A DNA stretch of 64,000 bases from Sideroxydans lithotrophicus ES-1 (GCF_000025705.1 NC_013959.1:1727063-1791062); one strand, 5' to 3'. Shown: positions 45,153 to 55,112, counted from the first letter of the stretch. The notes: generated by a model from the sequence alone, not told the origin. Program-made: numbers and translations.

Positions 45153-46916
45153 CTACTCACGCACCTCTTGCAGCTTGCCGCTTTCAAGTGCAGTGGTGAT
45201 GGCCTCGCGCAAGGCCTCCGCCTTGGCCGGCTTGTACAGGATTGGCAGGTCGGCATCCCTGGCGAGCATATAAGTCTCCTTGCTGATGTCGCCGGTAAAC
45301 AGCAAGGCCGGGAGCCGCTCCCCCCAGCGCCTGCGTATCACGGCGATCGCCTCGACGCCGTTGATGGATCTGCTCAAGCCGAAATCCGAGATGACCATCT
45401 CGACAGCATCGTCCATGGCTTCGAGCTGCTCGAGCATGGTTGCGGCCGAGTCGGCGACCACCACCCTGCACCCCCACGATTGCAGCAGATCGCTGATCCC
45501 CACGCGGATGTTGCCCTCGTTCTCGATGAAGGCGATCAAGCGACCGGCCAATTCCGGCGCCTCGGGTGCGACCCCTGTAACAGCTTGTTCCACAACCTCC
45601 CCCGGATTCGCCAGCGGCAGGGTGACTATGAATGCAGAGCCCTTGCCCAGTTGCGAAGTCAACGTGACGCTATGCCCGAGCAAACGGGCTGCGCGATCGA
45701 CGATGGACAATCCCAGCCCCAACCCCTGCTGCCGGTCGCGTTCCGAATTGTCGACCTGATAGAACTCATCGAAGATCTTGGGAAACTGATCTTCGGCGAT
45801 ACCGATGCCGGTATCGTGCACTTCGATGGAGAGCATGCCATAGCGGTGGCGGCACCCGACAAGAATGCGGCCGGAATGCGTGTAGCGTATCGCATTGGAA
45901 ATCAGGTTACGCAGGATCTGTTCCGCCAGGATGATGTCGCTTTCGACAATCGATGAGCACGGTGCGAATCTCAGCCGGAGGCCCTTGTTCGAGGCGAGCG
46001 GACAGAACTCCTCCTCCAGCTCGTCAAATAGTTTCTGGATGGGAAACGGCCTGATCTTCGGCTTGATCGCGTGGCCATCCAGCCTTGAAATGTCGAGCAA
46101 GCCATCCAGCAGACTGCTCAGGGAGGAGGTGGACAACAGCGCATGCGCCAGCACGCCCCTCCCCTTGGGGGAAAGCTGCTGCTCGAGTTCCAGCTGTTCC
46201 AGGAAAAGGATCAATGCCGCCAGGGGCTGGCGGAGATCATGGCTGGCCGCCGCAAGGAAGCGGGATTTCGACTTGCTTGCCGCTTCCAGCAACTCATGCT
46301 GACGCGACAGTTCGGTCACCAGGAATTCGTTATGGAAGCGCAGGCGCAGCACTTCGGTAAAGATGAGGTTCTTCTTGTTCCCGAGCGCGATGGTGATCGG
46401 GATGAGCAGGAGCAACATCACGCCAAGCACGGTATGCAGCTGGTTGCCGACGGTAAACAGGAAAATGGCCGGCGGCGTTAGACTGGCGATGGTGAACACA
46501 CGCGGCGGCTGGGCCAGAGAGAACCCTTCGGATGCCGAAGCTGCGGCCACCACGCCTGACACCGTCAACACGAAAAGCTGGTACTTGACCGGCAGATGGG
46601 CCAGCATTGCCGTGTTGGCCAGCCCCCAGCAAACGCCGGCCGATCCCCCGGTCAGCGCCTGACTGTTGCTCCATTGGGTTGAGGTCCTGCGTTCCGGTGC
46701 GCGGTGATACTGCCAGATCAGGTAGGCGCGGTACAGCGTGATCAGGAAAAGCACTGCCAGCGCCGGCGCCCATATCCAGTTGGGCGTTTCCTCATGCACA
46801 ACAACAACCAGCAACGCAAAGACCGCAAAACCGGACAGGTTGAGATAATTCGCATCATTGAAATACGCCTTGACCTGCTCGGCTTCGATCGCTTTATGCT
46901 CGTTTGGCGTGATCAT
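45153..46916 (-). CDS. Hybrid sensor histidine kinase/response regulator
   Basis: A 587-residue membrane kinase. Six hydrophobic helices occupy residues 25-190. HisKA has AAASHDLRQPLAAL (phospho-acceptor His), HATPase has NLISNAIRYTHSG, DTGIGI and GLGLGLSIV, and a C-terminal receiver (about 465-585) has the acceptor aspartate in VISDFGLS and the lysine in LYKPAK. The acidic pocket is FIENE where most receivers have DD, a weaker but known variant. There is no periplasmic sensor domain; the signal may be membrane state or quinone. It is last in a run with GMC oxidoreductase, phosphoesterase and hydrolase genes. Confidence 0.92.
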   Translation of the reverse strand: MITPNEHKAIEAEQVKAYFNDANYLNLSGFAVFALLVVVVHEETPNWIWAPALAVLFLITLYRAYLIWQYHRAPERRTSTQWSNSQALTGGSAGVCWGLANTAMLAHLPVKYQLFVLTVSGVVAAASASEGFSLAQPPRVFTIASLTPPAIFLFTVGNQLHTVLGVMLLLLIPITIALGNKKNLIFTEVLRLRFHNEFLVTELSRQHELLEAASKSKSRFLAAASHDLRQPLAALILFLEQLELEQQLSPKGRGVLAHALLSTSSLSSLLDGLLDISRLDGHAIKPKIRPFPIQKLFDELEEEFCPLASNKGLRLRFAPCSSIVESDIILAEQILRNLISNAIRYTHSGRILVGCRHRYGMLSIEVHDTGIGIAEDQFPKIFDEFYQVDNSERDRQQGLGLGLSIVDRAARLLGHSVTLTSQLGKGSAFIVTLPLANPGEVVEQAVTGVAPEAPELAGRLIAFIENEGNIRVGISDLLQSWGCRVVVADSAATMLEQLEAMDDAVEMVISDFGLSRSINGVEAIAVIRRRWGERLPALLFTGDISKETYMLARDADLPILYKPAKAEALREAITTALESGKLQEVRE

Positions 46917-46967
46917 TCGGTTGAGCCTGATGCTTGATGATGTGATGGAAACATTGTTCTGCGCCTT

Positions 46968-48776
46968 TTATCCTTGACGGGGAACATGCGCGCCAAGGTC
47001 GCCACTCGGGACTGTACCTGTAATCCCCTCGGCAATCCACTCGGAAACTGCGGAAATGGTGGCAGCCGGGTTGGCACCAAGCGCCCCGGGCATGAGCGAA
47101 CCGTCCGCAACATACAGTCCCTGGTAGCCGAAAACCTGGCCGCGGTCGCTCCCCGCGCTGACCACCCCATGTTCCGCATCGTGCGCCATGGCGCAACCGC
47201 CCAGAGGATGGACCGTGATGTTGTTCCGCAACGGCCACTTCCAGGTCGGCAGCGGCGTAAAGAAAGCGGCGCCGACGAACGACTTGAACTTCCTGCCGCA
47301 ATCGACGATGGCTCGGTATAGCGGCATGCTGGTTGCCTGCGGCCACTGGATATCCAGATGGCCATCCTTCAACGACAGCACGCCGTCGCCCTTGTCCAGT
47401 CCCATGCACAGAAGCACGCTGCTGCGATATGACAGGTCGCCCCGGAGCATCTCATGGAAAAGATCGGCGACCTGTCCGCTCCATTTTCCGCCAAACAGCA
47501 TTTGCCTGATGCGCCGCCACAGCCACTTGATCGCGCGCCAGATCTTTCTCGCCACTCCCAACGGGCTCAGCATGGGCTGCATGCCTTCGATGAACCAGGC
47601 CAGGAAGACCGGATAACTGGCGTCTTCCAGAATGAAGGCCCGCTCCGGATCGTGCGCCTTGAGCAGGTTGAAATCCGTGTACTGGGTGATCACCGGCCCG
47701 TAATTGGGATCGGCGATCCTCTCCCCCACGGCGGCGAAGGAAACGAAATCGCCATTGCCGGAGAAACGCCGCCCCAGTTGCCGGCTGATACGCGGCAACG
47801 AGCCATGCACATCGCGGCAGCGCAGCAGCAACTCGTTCGTTCCCAATGTTCCGGCAGAGACCACGACACGCTGTGTGTCGACCCAGGCAGCACCTTGATC
47901 GAGATGACGGTAATGCACCCGGTAGCCGAACCGGCCATCTGCAGCGGCATCCTCGCCGCCAAGCTCGTTCAGCGGAACGATCTTCTCCACCAGGGACTCG
48001 GTCTGGATGCGCGCCCCGTGCACATGCTCGGCGACATGCAGATAATTCAGATCCACGGTGTTCTTCGAGTGCGTGTTGCAGCCCACGTCGCATTCGCCGC
48101 AATAGGTGCAAGAGGTCTGCGTCGCGCCGTAGCGGTTCTTTTCCTGCAGGCCGATGGCTGCTGGTGCAGCGTGCGGATCTTTATAGTTGTAGTCGTTGCC
48201 GAAGAACACGCAAATGTCGGCAAGCCTCGATTCGCGCCCCTGCTCGCGGGCGAAATCCCGGAACAAGCCGGTGCGGCTGACGTGACGGCGCTTGTCGTTT
48301 TCCCAGGGCGGAATGGGGCGCGCACCGAGAACGGTTCTGGCAACGTCGTAATAGGGCTGCAGGAATTCCCGATCCACTCCGGCAGGCCAATTGGCGGCGA
48401 ACACCTCGTCGGGCGGTTCCAGGAACACGTTGGCATAGATCAGCGATCCGCCGCCCAGCCCGGCGCAGACCACGGCATCCATCCTGGAGTAGTTGCGGAT
48501 GTCATACATGCCGCGCAGCCCCTTGCCGCGCATATGCCTGGGGCGGCGCACCTTGTCGGATGGGTCGCTCCAGAAATTGTCGGCCATCTGATGCGGAGAG
48601 CGCGGGAAAGCACCCATCGGATAGCGCTTGCCGCGTTCCAGCAGCAGCACGCCTGTGCCCCACTTCTGCGCCAGGCGACAGCAACTGATGGCGCCGCCGA
48701 AACCGCTGCCGATGACGACAGCTTCAAGCTTTTCAGTAAATTCTCCGCCATTACCGCCAGGACTATTTTGTTCCAT
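46968..48776 (-). CDS. GMC oxidoreductase, cholesterol-oxidase-like
   Basis: A 602-residue flavoprotein. The FAD fold is EAVVIGSGFGGAISCCRLA, and the C-terminal active-site blocks are VHPLGGCAMAHD and YVADGSLMPGALGANPAATI. A cysteine-rich motif CTYCGECDVGCNTHSKNT is typical of this sterol/alcohol oxidoreductase subgroup. It probably oxidises a hydrophobic alcohol in the cytoplasm. The ATG at 48776 follows a G-rich ribosome site. Actinobacterial and proteobacterial relatives are often fused to an alpha/beta hydrolase, which here is the separate gene at 50316. Confidence 0.88.
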   Translation of the reverse strand: MEQNSPGGNGGEFTEKLEAVVIGSGFGGAISCCRLAQKWGTGVLLLERGKRYPMGAFPRSPHQMADNFWSDPSDKVRRPRHMRGKGLRGMYDIRNYSRMDAVVCAGLGGGSLIYANVFLEPPDEVFAANWPAGVDREFLQPYYDVARTVLGARPIPPWENDKRRHVSRTGLFRDFAREQGRESRLADICVFFGNDYNYKDPHAAPAAIGLQEKNRYGATQTSCTYCGECDVGCNTHSKNTVDLNYLHVAEHVHGARIQTESLVEKIVPLNELGGEDAAADGRFGYRVHYRHLDQGAAWVDTQRVVVSAGTLGTNELLLRCRDVHGSLPRISRQLGRRFSGNGDFVSFAAVGERIADPNYGPVITQYTDFNLLKAHDPERAFILEDASYPVFLAWFIEGMQPMLSPLGVARKIWRAIKWLWRRIRQMLFGGKWSGQVADLFHEMLRGDLSYRSSVLLCMGLDKGDGVLSLKDGHLDIQWPQATSMPLYRAIVDCGRKFKSFVGAAFFTPLPTWKWPLRNNITVHPLGGCAMAHDAEHGVVSAGSDRGQVFGYQGLYVADGSLMPGALGANPAATISAVSEWIAEGITGTVPSGDLGAHVPRQG

Positions 48777-48808
48777 TACCCCCCCTGATGACGCACTCAC
48801 GAATCCGG

Positions 48809-50323
48809 CTACCACTGATCCAGACGGTCTCCCCAACTGGTGACATCGCGCAAAGTGAAACCGTAGGAATCGCCGGTTGAACCTGCATGCACTCCGCCTT
48901 GCACGATCAGGGCACGTCCGATGCTGCGGCGGCGATAACCCTTGTTTTCGAATTTCCGCACGATGCGGTTGCGCCATGCACCCAGATTCACATAAGTGTA
49001 ATTGCGCCGTTGTTGCGGAGTGCTGTAATGCAGGTCGATTTCCATCGCAGAATGAGTATGGCCCTCGGCATGCAGGCGGAACCCAAAAGACCGGTAATCG
49101 GCACGAAATGCCGGAAGCCTGGAGTAAGAAGTCTTTCCTTCCCTGCCCGAGGCCCATGCCATCAGCCACATCAAACCTGTATCCAGCAAGGCCCAGTGCA
49201 GGCGTCTGCAACATGCGATGACAGGCAAGATAAATTTGAATAGCAGCGGAGCTGTCAATGTGGTTTCCGGATAAGCCAGCCACGCCTGCAGGCTGTTGCG
49301 ATACTGATCAATCACCGTCTGAAAAAGCAGCCTGTTGTCTTCGTCGCGACGATCCAGTTTCCTGGCCTCTCCCAACAAGCGCATGACTGCCAGCGCAGAC
49401 GGGCGGTACAGATCCATCTCGCGCAGCACGTTCTGGATGTGCTCGATCCCGTCATTCACGGAACGATGTACCGCAAAAGGGTTGACGTCCCGCTTGATGG
49501 CCTGAGTGGTATTCCAGATAAAGGCGGAAAGCAGCCCGCTGGCTATCGTATCGCCGAAACAAGGATCGCTGAACGGGCGATACTGCTCCTGCTGCCACAG
49601 GAGCGGCTGCCAGCCATGGCGGAACTTCCAGCGTCTTGTCGAGCGCGAATTGGTACTGTCGCGCCATTGGCCGTGCGTAGCGAAGAGGCGCAAAGCCGGG
49701 TCGGCAAAATAGAACGGCAACAGCGGCCAGATGTCGCCCGCATCGCTACCCATCTGCTCAGCCACCCATTTGCGGTAGCCGTCACTCAAATCGTCCGCGG
49801 AAAACCCGAGGCATTGCCGGTAATACATCTCGCGCGCCTCGGGCAAAACCTGCAACTCCTTGTCATGGTTCCCGACGATGGGAATGACTGTCACGCGCGT
49901 GCGCCCCAACCGCTCAGCCATCTTCCCAAGATAGTGGAAGAACCCGGATGAACGCGAATGTATCGCCGGATCGAGAGCGTGCCGCACAACGATCTTTCGC
50001 ATGATGGACAGCACGATCTTCCTGAAACGCTCATGTTTGCGTTGCCAGGGATATACACCAGCTGCAGCCCAACGCCCGGACCGCAACAGATCGACGACAT
50101 CCCCGTTGAGTATCAACAACACCTCGCCATCCCCGGCGAGTGTACTTGCCAACTGGTTGCCCAGTTCGTCGAAGAACCCTTCCCAGTCCGCCTCGTCCGC
50201 CGTCTGGTTGCCGACGGTGCAATCGGTGCAATGGATGTCGCTGATCAATACGGCGATACGCTGCCGCTTACCCCCGCCGCCAGGCCAGAAGACAATTCCG
50301 GGAGGCGGCTGGACATCAGCCAT
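48809..50323 (-). CDS. Calcineurin-like metallophosphoesterase
   Basis: A 504-residue protein with metal-binding blocks in order: ISDIHCTD, LNGDVVDLL, IVGNHDKEL, FATHGQW and AEGHTHSAM. It is much larger than simple phosphodiesterases because of a helical insertion (about 230-390). The substrate is unknown. It overlaps the hydrolase gene by 8 bp and precedes the GMC gene by 32 bp, so the three are a functional unit, plausibly acting on a lipid or phospholipid-like compound. Confidence 0.85.
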   Translation of the reverse strand: MADVQPPPGIVFWPGGGGKRQRIAVLISDIHCTDCTVGNQTADEADWEGFFDELGNQLASTLAGDGEVLLILNGDVVDLLRSGRWAAAGVYPWQRKHERFRKIVLSIMRKIVVRHALDPAIHSRSSGFFHYLGKMAERLGRTRVTVIPIVGNHDKELQVLPEAREMYYRQCLGFSADDLSDGYRKWVAEQMGSDAGDIWPLLPFYFADPALRLFATHGQWRDSTNSRSTRRWKFRHGWQPLLWQQEQYRPFSDPCFGDTIASGLLSAFIWNTTQAIKRDVNPFAVHRSVNDGIEHIQNVLREMDLYRPSALAVMRLLGEARKLDRRDEDNRLLFQTVIDQYRNSLQAWLAYPETTLTAPLLFKFILPVIACCRRLHWALLDTGLMWLMAWASGREGKTSYSRLPAFRADYRSFGFRLHAEGHTHSAMEIDLHYSTPQQRRNYTYVNLGAWRNRIVRKFENKGYRRRSIGRALIVQGGVHAGSTGDSYGFTLRDVTSWGDRLDQW

Positions 50324-52061
50324 GGCTGTGCTCGCGCAGGAAAGAGATCATCGCAGGGAAGATGTCTTCATGCACATTCTTGCCCATGAACACATCCTGA
50401 TGCCCGTAGCCGGGAAAGACATGCAACCGGTGGCGTCCGGGAACGATCTGTTCCAGACGCTCATGGCAGAGGATGTTGGAATCGGTGAAGACGCGGTTCT
50501 CCTGTCCCTGGGTCAGCAGGATGGGCGTCGTCATTTCCGCAGCATGCCGGAAATAATCGTCGGGAAGTGCCGCATAGCGCGGATCGTCCGCATCGTATTT
50601 GACGACAGTGTTGTCGTTCTTCACCATCTTCAACACATGGCGGTAGTAATTCACCGCCGTCCCGCCAAACAGGTCGCCCAGGCGTTCGTGCGTTTCGGGG
50701 GCCAGATTGACATGATTGAACAGCGAAGGATGGCCGTCCCCCCACATGAAACTCAGCATATGGCATTCGGGAGAATCGCACTCCTTGTGCGCCAAGTCGG
50801 CACCCAGCGCCAGCAACTTGCCTGCCGACCAGCCCCGCTCCCGCCGCCACGACGGATTCATGTATTCGATGCCGAGCAGATGGTCGCAAGCCCAGGGGCC
50901 GACGGCGAGTTTCATCCTTGCCCAAGGGGACACGTTCGGCGTCAGCGCCACGCAATTGAGAACGGCGCTGCTGATGCCCTGTATCGTTCTTCCGAACAGG
51001 CTCATTGCCATCGTCAGCGCCCCGACGCAATGCGCCACGATATGGATACGCCTGTCGCCGCCGATGTGCCGGCGCAATTCGGCGATGGCCGCCGGATGAT
51101 CGAACAGCGCGATGTCGTCGAAGGTGTAGCGATGGCGTGCGAGGTTGTAGGGAAAACGGCAGCTGCCGCGGAAGTCGAGCGTCCACACATCGCCGTAACC
51201 CTGGTCGAGCAGGGTCTGCACCAGGTTCTTGTGCTCCGGCATGATGAACATGTCGGACGAGGTCGTCAGCCCGTGGACGATCAACACCACATCGCCGCAG
51301 TCGGCGCGCCTGAACCGGGTGAGCTGCAACGTCAGGCCATCATCGGTGCTGAACGGATGCACCGAGACCTCGGCGCCGCTTACGCCTTCATTGGTGAAGC
51401 GCGGATACTTGCGTTTGGGTTGATTGCTCGCCGGCGGCAGCGCTGGACCGTAGACATCCCACAGCTTGCCGGCAAAATATTTGCCGAATTGCGCAAGCCC
51501 TGCCAGGCTGCTGCTGCCGTCGGCTGCGGTGGCGCGCAACTGCCCCAGCACCTGGATGAAATCCTGCAGTCCGAGGCCGATGATGCCGGTCATCCATATC
51601 TCGGTTTGTGCCGCCTTGTCCGGATCGATATGACCGCGATAGATGTTGACGTAGAGCGTCGTCGTGTCGCGCCACAGATCGAATGGCGCATCGTGCTGCA
51701 CCTGCTTCACGCCGATAAAGGTGATCGGCTGCTGTTGCGGTGTCGTGGCGTACAGCTGGTAATACATCACCTTGCGGTCGAGGTCTGCCGTATCCGGCAG
51801 CAGCCGGAACACGCCGGACTGCACCGGGCAGATCCCGCCAAGCAGGGAACAATCTATCTTGCCGCCGAGCGTGCCCGCATGCGCCGGGTCGGTCAGAAAG
51901 AGTTCCAGGTCCGGGATGAGCACTGAAACATCGATAGCCAGTGCATTCCCGGCCTTCTCGCCGTCGGCATGGCCATCGGCGAACGTGGTCGCCGCCGCGC
52001 TGGCATAGCCGTGCATCAATTCCGAAAACTCGATCCTTGTGCTGCCACCCTCATTCGTCAT
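50316..52061 (-). CDS. Alpha/beta hydrolase with cysteine nucleophile
   Basis: A 581-residue protein. Residues 1-200 form a beta-rich N-terminal region found in GMC-oxidoreductase-associated proteins. The alpha/beta hydrolase part (about 225-578) has LIVHGLTTSSDMFI, VWTLDFRGS, the nucleophile elbow IVAHCVGALT with Cys replacing the usual Ser, and the histidine in FPGYGHQD. Cysteine at this position is known in dienelactone-hydrolase-like and some related families, so activity is likely. It is probably an esterase or lipase acting with the GMC oxidoreductase. First gene of the four-gene minus-strand cluster. Confidence 0.85.
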   Translation of the reverse strand: MTNEGGSTRIEFSELMHGYASAAATTFADGHADGEKAGNALAIDVSVLIPDLELFLTDPAHAGTLGGKIDCSLLGGICPVQSGVFRLLPDTADLDRKVMYYQLYATTPQQQPITFIGVKQVQHDAPFDLWRDTTTLYVNIYRGHIDPDKAAQTEIWMTGIIGLGLQDFIQVLGQLRATAADGSSSLAGLAQFGKYFAGKLWDVYGPALPPASNQPKRKYPRFTNEGVSGAEVSVHPFSTDDGLTLQLTRFRRADCGDVVLIVHGLTTSSDMFIMPEHKNLVQTLLDQGYGDVWTLDFRGSCRFPYNLARHRYTFDDIALFDHPAAIAELRRHIGGDRRIHIVAHCVGALTMAMSLFGRTIQGISSAVLNCVALTPNVSPWARMKLAVGPWACDHLLGIEYMNPSWRRERGWSAGKLLALGADLAHKECDSPECHMLSFMWGDGHPSLFNHVNLAPETHERLGDLFGGTAVNYYRHVLKMVKNDNTVVKYDADDPRYAALPDDYFRHAAEMTTPILLTQGQENRVFTDSNILCHERLEQIVPGRHRLHVFPGYGHQDVFMGKNVHEDIFPAMISFLREHSHG

Positions 52062-52157
52062 GTTATTTTTTTAACTCCGACGGAATCATTGATGCACTAA
52101 CAACCGTGAACTGGTACTCCCAGACTAAAGCCTATCACATTACTTGAATTCCCCTGA

Positions 52158-54182
52158 TTACAGAGGGGAGAGGAACACGCTCTCGCGCAATTTCTTCAAC
52201 TGGTCGCGCAGTTGCGCGGCCTTCTCGAACTCCAGGTTCTTGGCAGCCTGCAGCATCTCCTTCTCCAGCTTGGCGATCTCCCTCGATACTTCCTTCTCGC
52301 TCATCGCCAGATACTTGGCCTCGGTCTGTGCCAGCTTCAGCGATTTGCGCTCGGCATCCATGTCGTACTCGGTGTCGATGATGTCCTTGATGCGTTTGAC
52401 CACGGATTGCGGCGTGATGCCGTGCGCTTCGTTGTAGGCCACCTGCTTGGCGCGGCGGCGGTCGGTCTCGTCGATGGCCTTGCGCATCGAGTCGGTGATG
52501 CGGTCGGCATACAGGATGGCCGTGCCGTGCAGGTGGCGCGCGGCGCGGCCTATGGTCTGGATCAGCGAGCGCTCTGAACGCAGGAAGCCCTCCTTGTCCG
52601 CATCCAGGATCGCGACAAGCGACACCTCGGGAATATCCAGCCCCTCGCGCAACAGGTTGATGCCCACCAGCACGTCGAACATGCCGAGGCGCAGGTCGCG
52701 GATGATCTCCACACGCTCCACCGTCTCGATGTCCGAGTGCAGGTAGCGCACCTTGATGCCGTGCTCGGAGAAATATTCGGTGAGGTCTTCGGCCATGCGC
52801 TTGGTCAGCGTGGTGACCAGCACGCGTTCGCCCACGTTGGTACGCAAGGTCACTTCCGACATCAGGTCGTCCACCTGGTTGGTGGCCGGACGCACGTCGA
52901 TGGTCGGGTCGATCAGTCCGGTCGGGCGCACCACCTGCTCCACCACCTGCCCGGTATGTTCGGCTTCGTAGGTGGAAGGCGTGGCCGAGACGAAGATGGT
53001 TTGGCGCATGATCTTCTCGAACTCGTCGAAGCGCAGCGGACGGTTGTCCAGTGCGGACGGCAGGCGGAAGCCGTAATTGACCAGATTTTCTTTTCTCGCG
53101 CGGTCGCCCTTGTACATGCCGCCGATCTGCGGGATCGTGACGTGGCTCTCGTCGATGATCATCAGCGCGTTCGGCGGCAGGTAATCCATCAGCGTTGGCG
53201 GCGCTTCGTTCGGACCGCGCCCGGAAAGGTGGCGCGAATAGTTCTCGATGCCCTTGGTGAAACCGATCTCGGCCAGCATCTCCAGGTCGTGGCGCGTGCG
53301 CTGCTCGATGCGCTGCGCCTCCACCAGCTTGTTCTCCTTCACGAAGAAGGCGATGCGCTCGGCCAGCTCCACCTTGATGGTCTCGATGGCGTGCAGGGTC
53401 GTCTCGCGCGGCGTCACGTAATGGCTGGAGGGATACACGGTGTAGCGCGGCACGCGCGTCTGGATGTGGCCGGTGAGCGGGTCGAACAGCGACAGCGATT
53501 CCACCTCGTCGTCGAACAGCGTCACGCGCAATGCGTTCTCGCTGCTTTCCGCCGGGAAGATGTCGATCACGTCGCCGCGCACGCGGAAGTGGCCGCGGTT
53601 GAAATCGATGTCGTTGCGCTCGTACTGCATCGCCACCAGGCGCTGGATCACATCGCGCTGCGCCATCTTCTCGTGCTCGCGCAGGTGCAGGATCATGCCG
53701 TGGTAATCCACCGGGTCGCCGATACCGTAGATGGCCGAGACGGTGGCGACGATCACGCAGTCCTGCCGCTCCAGCATCGATTTGGTGGCCGACAGGCGCA
53801 TCTGCTCGATCTGCTCGTTGATGCTGGAATCCTTTTCGATATACACATCGCGCGACGGCACATAGGCCTCGGGCTGGTAATAGTCGTAATAGGAAACAAA
53901 ATATTCGACCGCGTTCTCGGGAAAGAAATCGCGCATCTCGGAATACAGTTGCGCCGCCAGTGTCTTGTTCGGCGCCATCAGGATGGCCGGCCGCCCGGTG
54001 CGCGCGATCACGTTGGCCATGGTGAAGGTCTTGCCGGAACCGGTCACGCCCAGCAGCGTCTGGTACGCCAGGCCGTCCTCGATGCCTTCCACCAGCTGTG
54101 CGATGGCTGTGGGCTGGTCGCCGCTCGGCTCGAATGGCAGGTGCAGCAGGTAGGGGCTGTCGGGGAAGGTGATGGTTTTCAT
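52158..54182 (-). CDS. uvrB: Excinuclease ABC subunit B
   Basis: A 674-residue nucleotide-excision-repair helicase. Walker A is [14 protein letters not shown], the beta-hairpin [21 protein letters not shown] follows, the DEAD-like box is [12 protein letters not shown], motif VI is [12 protein letters not shown], and the C-terminal UVR domain ([20 protein letters not shown]) binds UvrC. The ATG at 54182 with GAGGA upstream is preferred to an in-frame ATG at 54206. Confidence 0.98.
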   Translation of the reverse strand: MKTITFPDSPYLLHLPFEPSGDQPTAIAQLVEGIEDGLAYQTLLGVTGSGKTFTMANVIARTGRPAILMAPNKTLAAQLYSEMRDFFPENAVEYFVSYYDYYQPEAYVPSRDVYIEKDSSINEQIEQMRLSATKSMLERQDCVIVATVSAIYGIGDPVDYHGMILHLREHEKMAQRDVIQRLVAMQYERNDIDFNRGHFRVRGDVIDIFPAESSENALRVTLFDDEVESLSLFDPLTGHIQTRVPRYTVYPSSHYVTPRETTLHAIETIKVELAERIAFFVKENKLVEAQRIEQRTRHDLEMLAEIGFTKGIENYSRHLSGRGPNEAPPTLMDYLPPNALMIIDESHVTIPQIGGMYKGDRARKENLVNYGFRLPSALDNRPLRFDEFEKIMRQTIFVSATPSTYEAEHTGQVVEQVVRPTGLIDPTIDVRPATNQVDDLMSEVTLRTNVGERVLVTTLTKRMAEDLTEYFSEHGIKVRYLHSDIETVERVEIIRDLRLGMFDVLVGINLLREGLDIPEVSLVAILDADKEGFLRSERSLIQTIGRAARHLHGTAILYADRITDSMRKAIDETDRRRAKQVAYNEAHGITPQSVVKRIKDIIDTEYDMDAERKSLKLAQTEAKYLAMSEKEVSREIAKLEKEMLQAAKNLEFEKAAQLRDQLKKLRESVFLSPL

Positions 54183-54266
54183 GCTGGGTTCCTCGGAATC
54201 GGGCATTTTAATGGCAAACGGAAAATACTGTTCGCTGCTCTTATCCCTGATCCTGTATTGTCTATT

Positions 54267-54284
54267 TGTGATCTATAGATTACA
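54267..54284 (+). promoter_or_regulatory. Palindromic operator of the HigBA-like toxin-antitoxin operon
   Basis: TGTGATCTATAGATTACA is an 18-bp palindrome with one mismatched pair, ending 9 bp before the toxin start. Autoregulated toxin-antitoxin operons carry such operators for the antitoxin. Confidence 0.65.
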
Positions 54285-54293
54285 CTGCGATCC

Positions 54294-54617
54294 ATGATCA
54301 CGGTACTGCGCTACGTCGACGAATCCGGCCATGAAGTCGTGACCGAGTGGCTATCATCGCTCAACGACAGACAGGCGCGGGTGCGCATCGAAGCGCGTTT
54401 CTTCCGCCTCGCCACCGGCAACTTCGGCGACTGCAAGCCGCTACGCGAAAGCGTATGGGAACTGCGCATAGACTGGGGCGCAGGCTATCGCGTGTATTAC
54501 GCCAAGATCGGCGAGGCCATCGTCCTGCTGTTGTGCGGTGGCGACAAACGCAAGCAGGATGCAGATATAGACCGGGCGATCCAGTACCTGGCCGATTTCA
54601 AACGGAGGACGAAATGA
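54294..54617 (+). CDS. Type II toxin, RelE/HigB-like (HI1419 family)
   Basis: A 107-residue toxin of the phage Gp49/HigB-like branch of the RelE superfamily: RIEARFFRLATGNFGDCKPLRESVWELRIDWGAGYRVYYA and a lysine/arginine-rich end. Members cleave mRNA on the ribosome. The toxin gene precedes the antitoxin gene and overlaps it by 4 bp (ATGA), the order typical of this family. Confidence 0.88.
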   Translation: MITVLRYVDESGHEVVTEWLSSLNDRQARVRIEARFFRLATGNFGDCKPLRESVWELRIDWGAGYRVYYAKIGEAIVLLLCGGDKRKQDADIDRAIQYLADFKRRTK

Positions 54618-54940
54618 ATAAACTCAATAAAGCCAGCATCAGCAACCACGATGCGATGTTGCGCGAACTGCGCGCCGATCCGGAATACGCCGCCGAATTC
54701 GTGAAGGTCGCGCTGGAAGAAATGGAAGACCCGGATACCTGCGCCGCCGCCCTGCTGGCGCTGCGCACCGTCGCGGAAGCCTACGGCATGGCGAAAGTGG
54801 CGGAAGAAGCCGGTATCCAGCGCGAGAGCCTGTACCGTTCCCTCTCGCCCAGCGGCAACCCGACGCTGAGAACATTGATGGCCGTCATGAAAGCGGTTGG
54901 ACTGCGCATTTCGGCGGTGCCGGATAAGGCGCATGCTTGA
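54614..54940 (+). CDS. Antitoxin of the HI1420/HigA-like family
   Basis: A 108-residue antitoxin with a Cro/C1-type helix-turn-helix: VAEAYGMAKVAEEAGIQRESLYRSLSPSGNPTLRTLMAVMKAVGLRI. It neutralises the upstream toxin and probably binds the palindrome at 54267. A GGAGG-type site lies within the end of the toxin gene. Confidence 0.88.
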   Translation: MNKLNKASISNHDAMLRELRADPEYAAEFVKVALEEMEDPDTCAAALLALRTVAEAYGMAKVAEEAGIQRESLYRSLSPSGNPTLRTLMAVMKAVGLRISAVPDKAHA

Positions 54941-55047
54941 AATTTGATGTAGACACTATATTCGATGCCGACCACAAACTACTGCGGCTCATGGGTACCA
55001 TCGCGGAATGGATGCTGCATGCGCATGCCCGAAAAAAAGACCCCTAA
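54937..55047 (+). CDS. Possible 36-aa ORF ending in the attC site
   Basis: An open frame starting at a TTG overlapping the antitoxin stop (TTGA) with AAGG 7 bases upstream. The product ends EWMLHAHARKKDP. Its stop TAA lies inside the first box of the attC site, exactly as for the cassette gene at 55113. It is either a genuine small gene coupled to the antitoxin or the tail of a lost cassette gene. Both are uncertain. Confidence 0.35.
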   Translation: MKFDVDTIFDADHKLLRLMGTIAEWMLHAHARKKDP

Positions 55048-55104
55048 CAGCGGCATGCAGCCGACACGCTTGAAGCCGCGCGCGGCCAATGCCGGACGTT
55101 AGGG
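55042..55104 (+). other. attC recombination site (complete)
   Basis: A 63-bp imperfect palindrome bounded by CCCTAAC (R'' box) and GTTAGGG (R' box), with inner complementary GCGGCAT/ATGCCGG-type arms. The length and end boxes match integron attC sites. The next reading frame starts 8 bp later, the standard cassette geometry. Confidence 0.75.
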
Positions 55105-55112
55105 TTTGGGGA

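Noticed and set aside
45153-46916. Receiver domain with an altered acidic pocket as a novel signalling protein
   Set aside because: The phospho-acceptor aspartate and the lysine are present, and such variants are known in hybrid kinases.
50001-51926. 641-codon plus-strand frame over the hydrolase gene
   Set aside because: The hydrolase on the minus strand has catalytic motifs and operon context; the plus frame does not.
52737-54278. 513-codon plus-strand open frame opposite uvrB
   Set aside because: UvrB motifs are complete on the minus strand, so this is a shadow.
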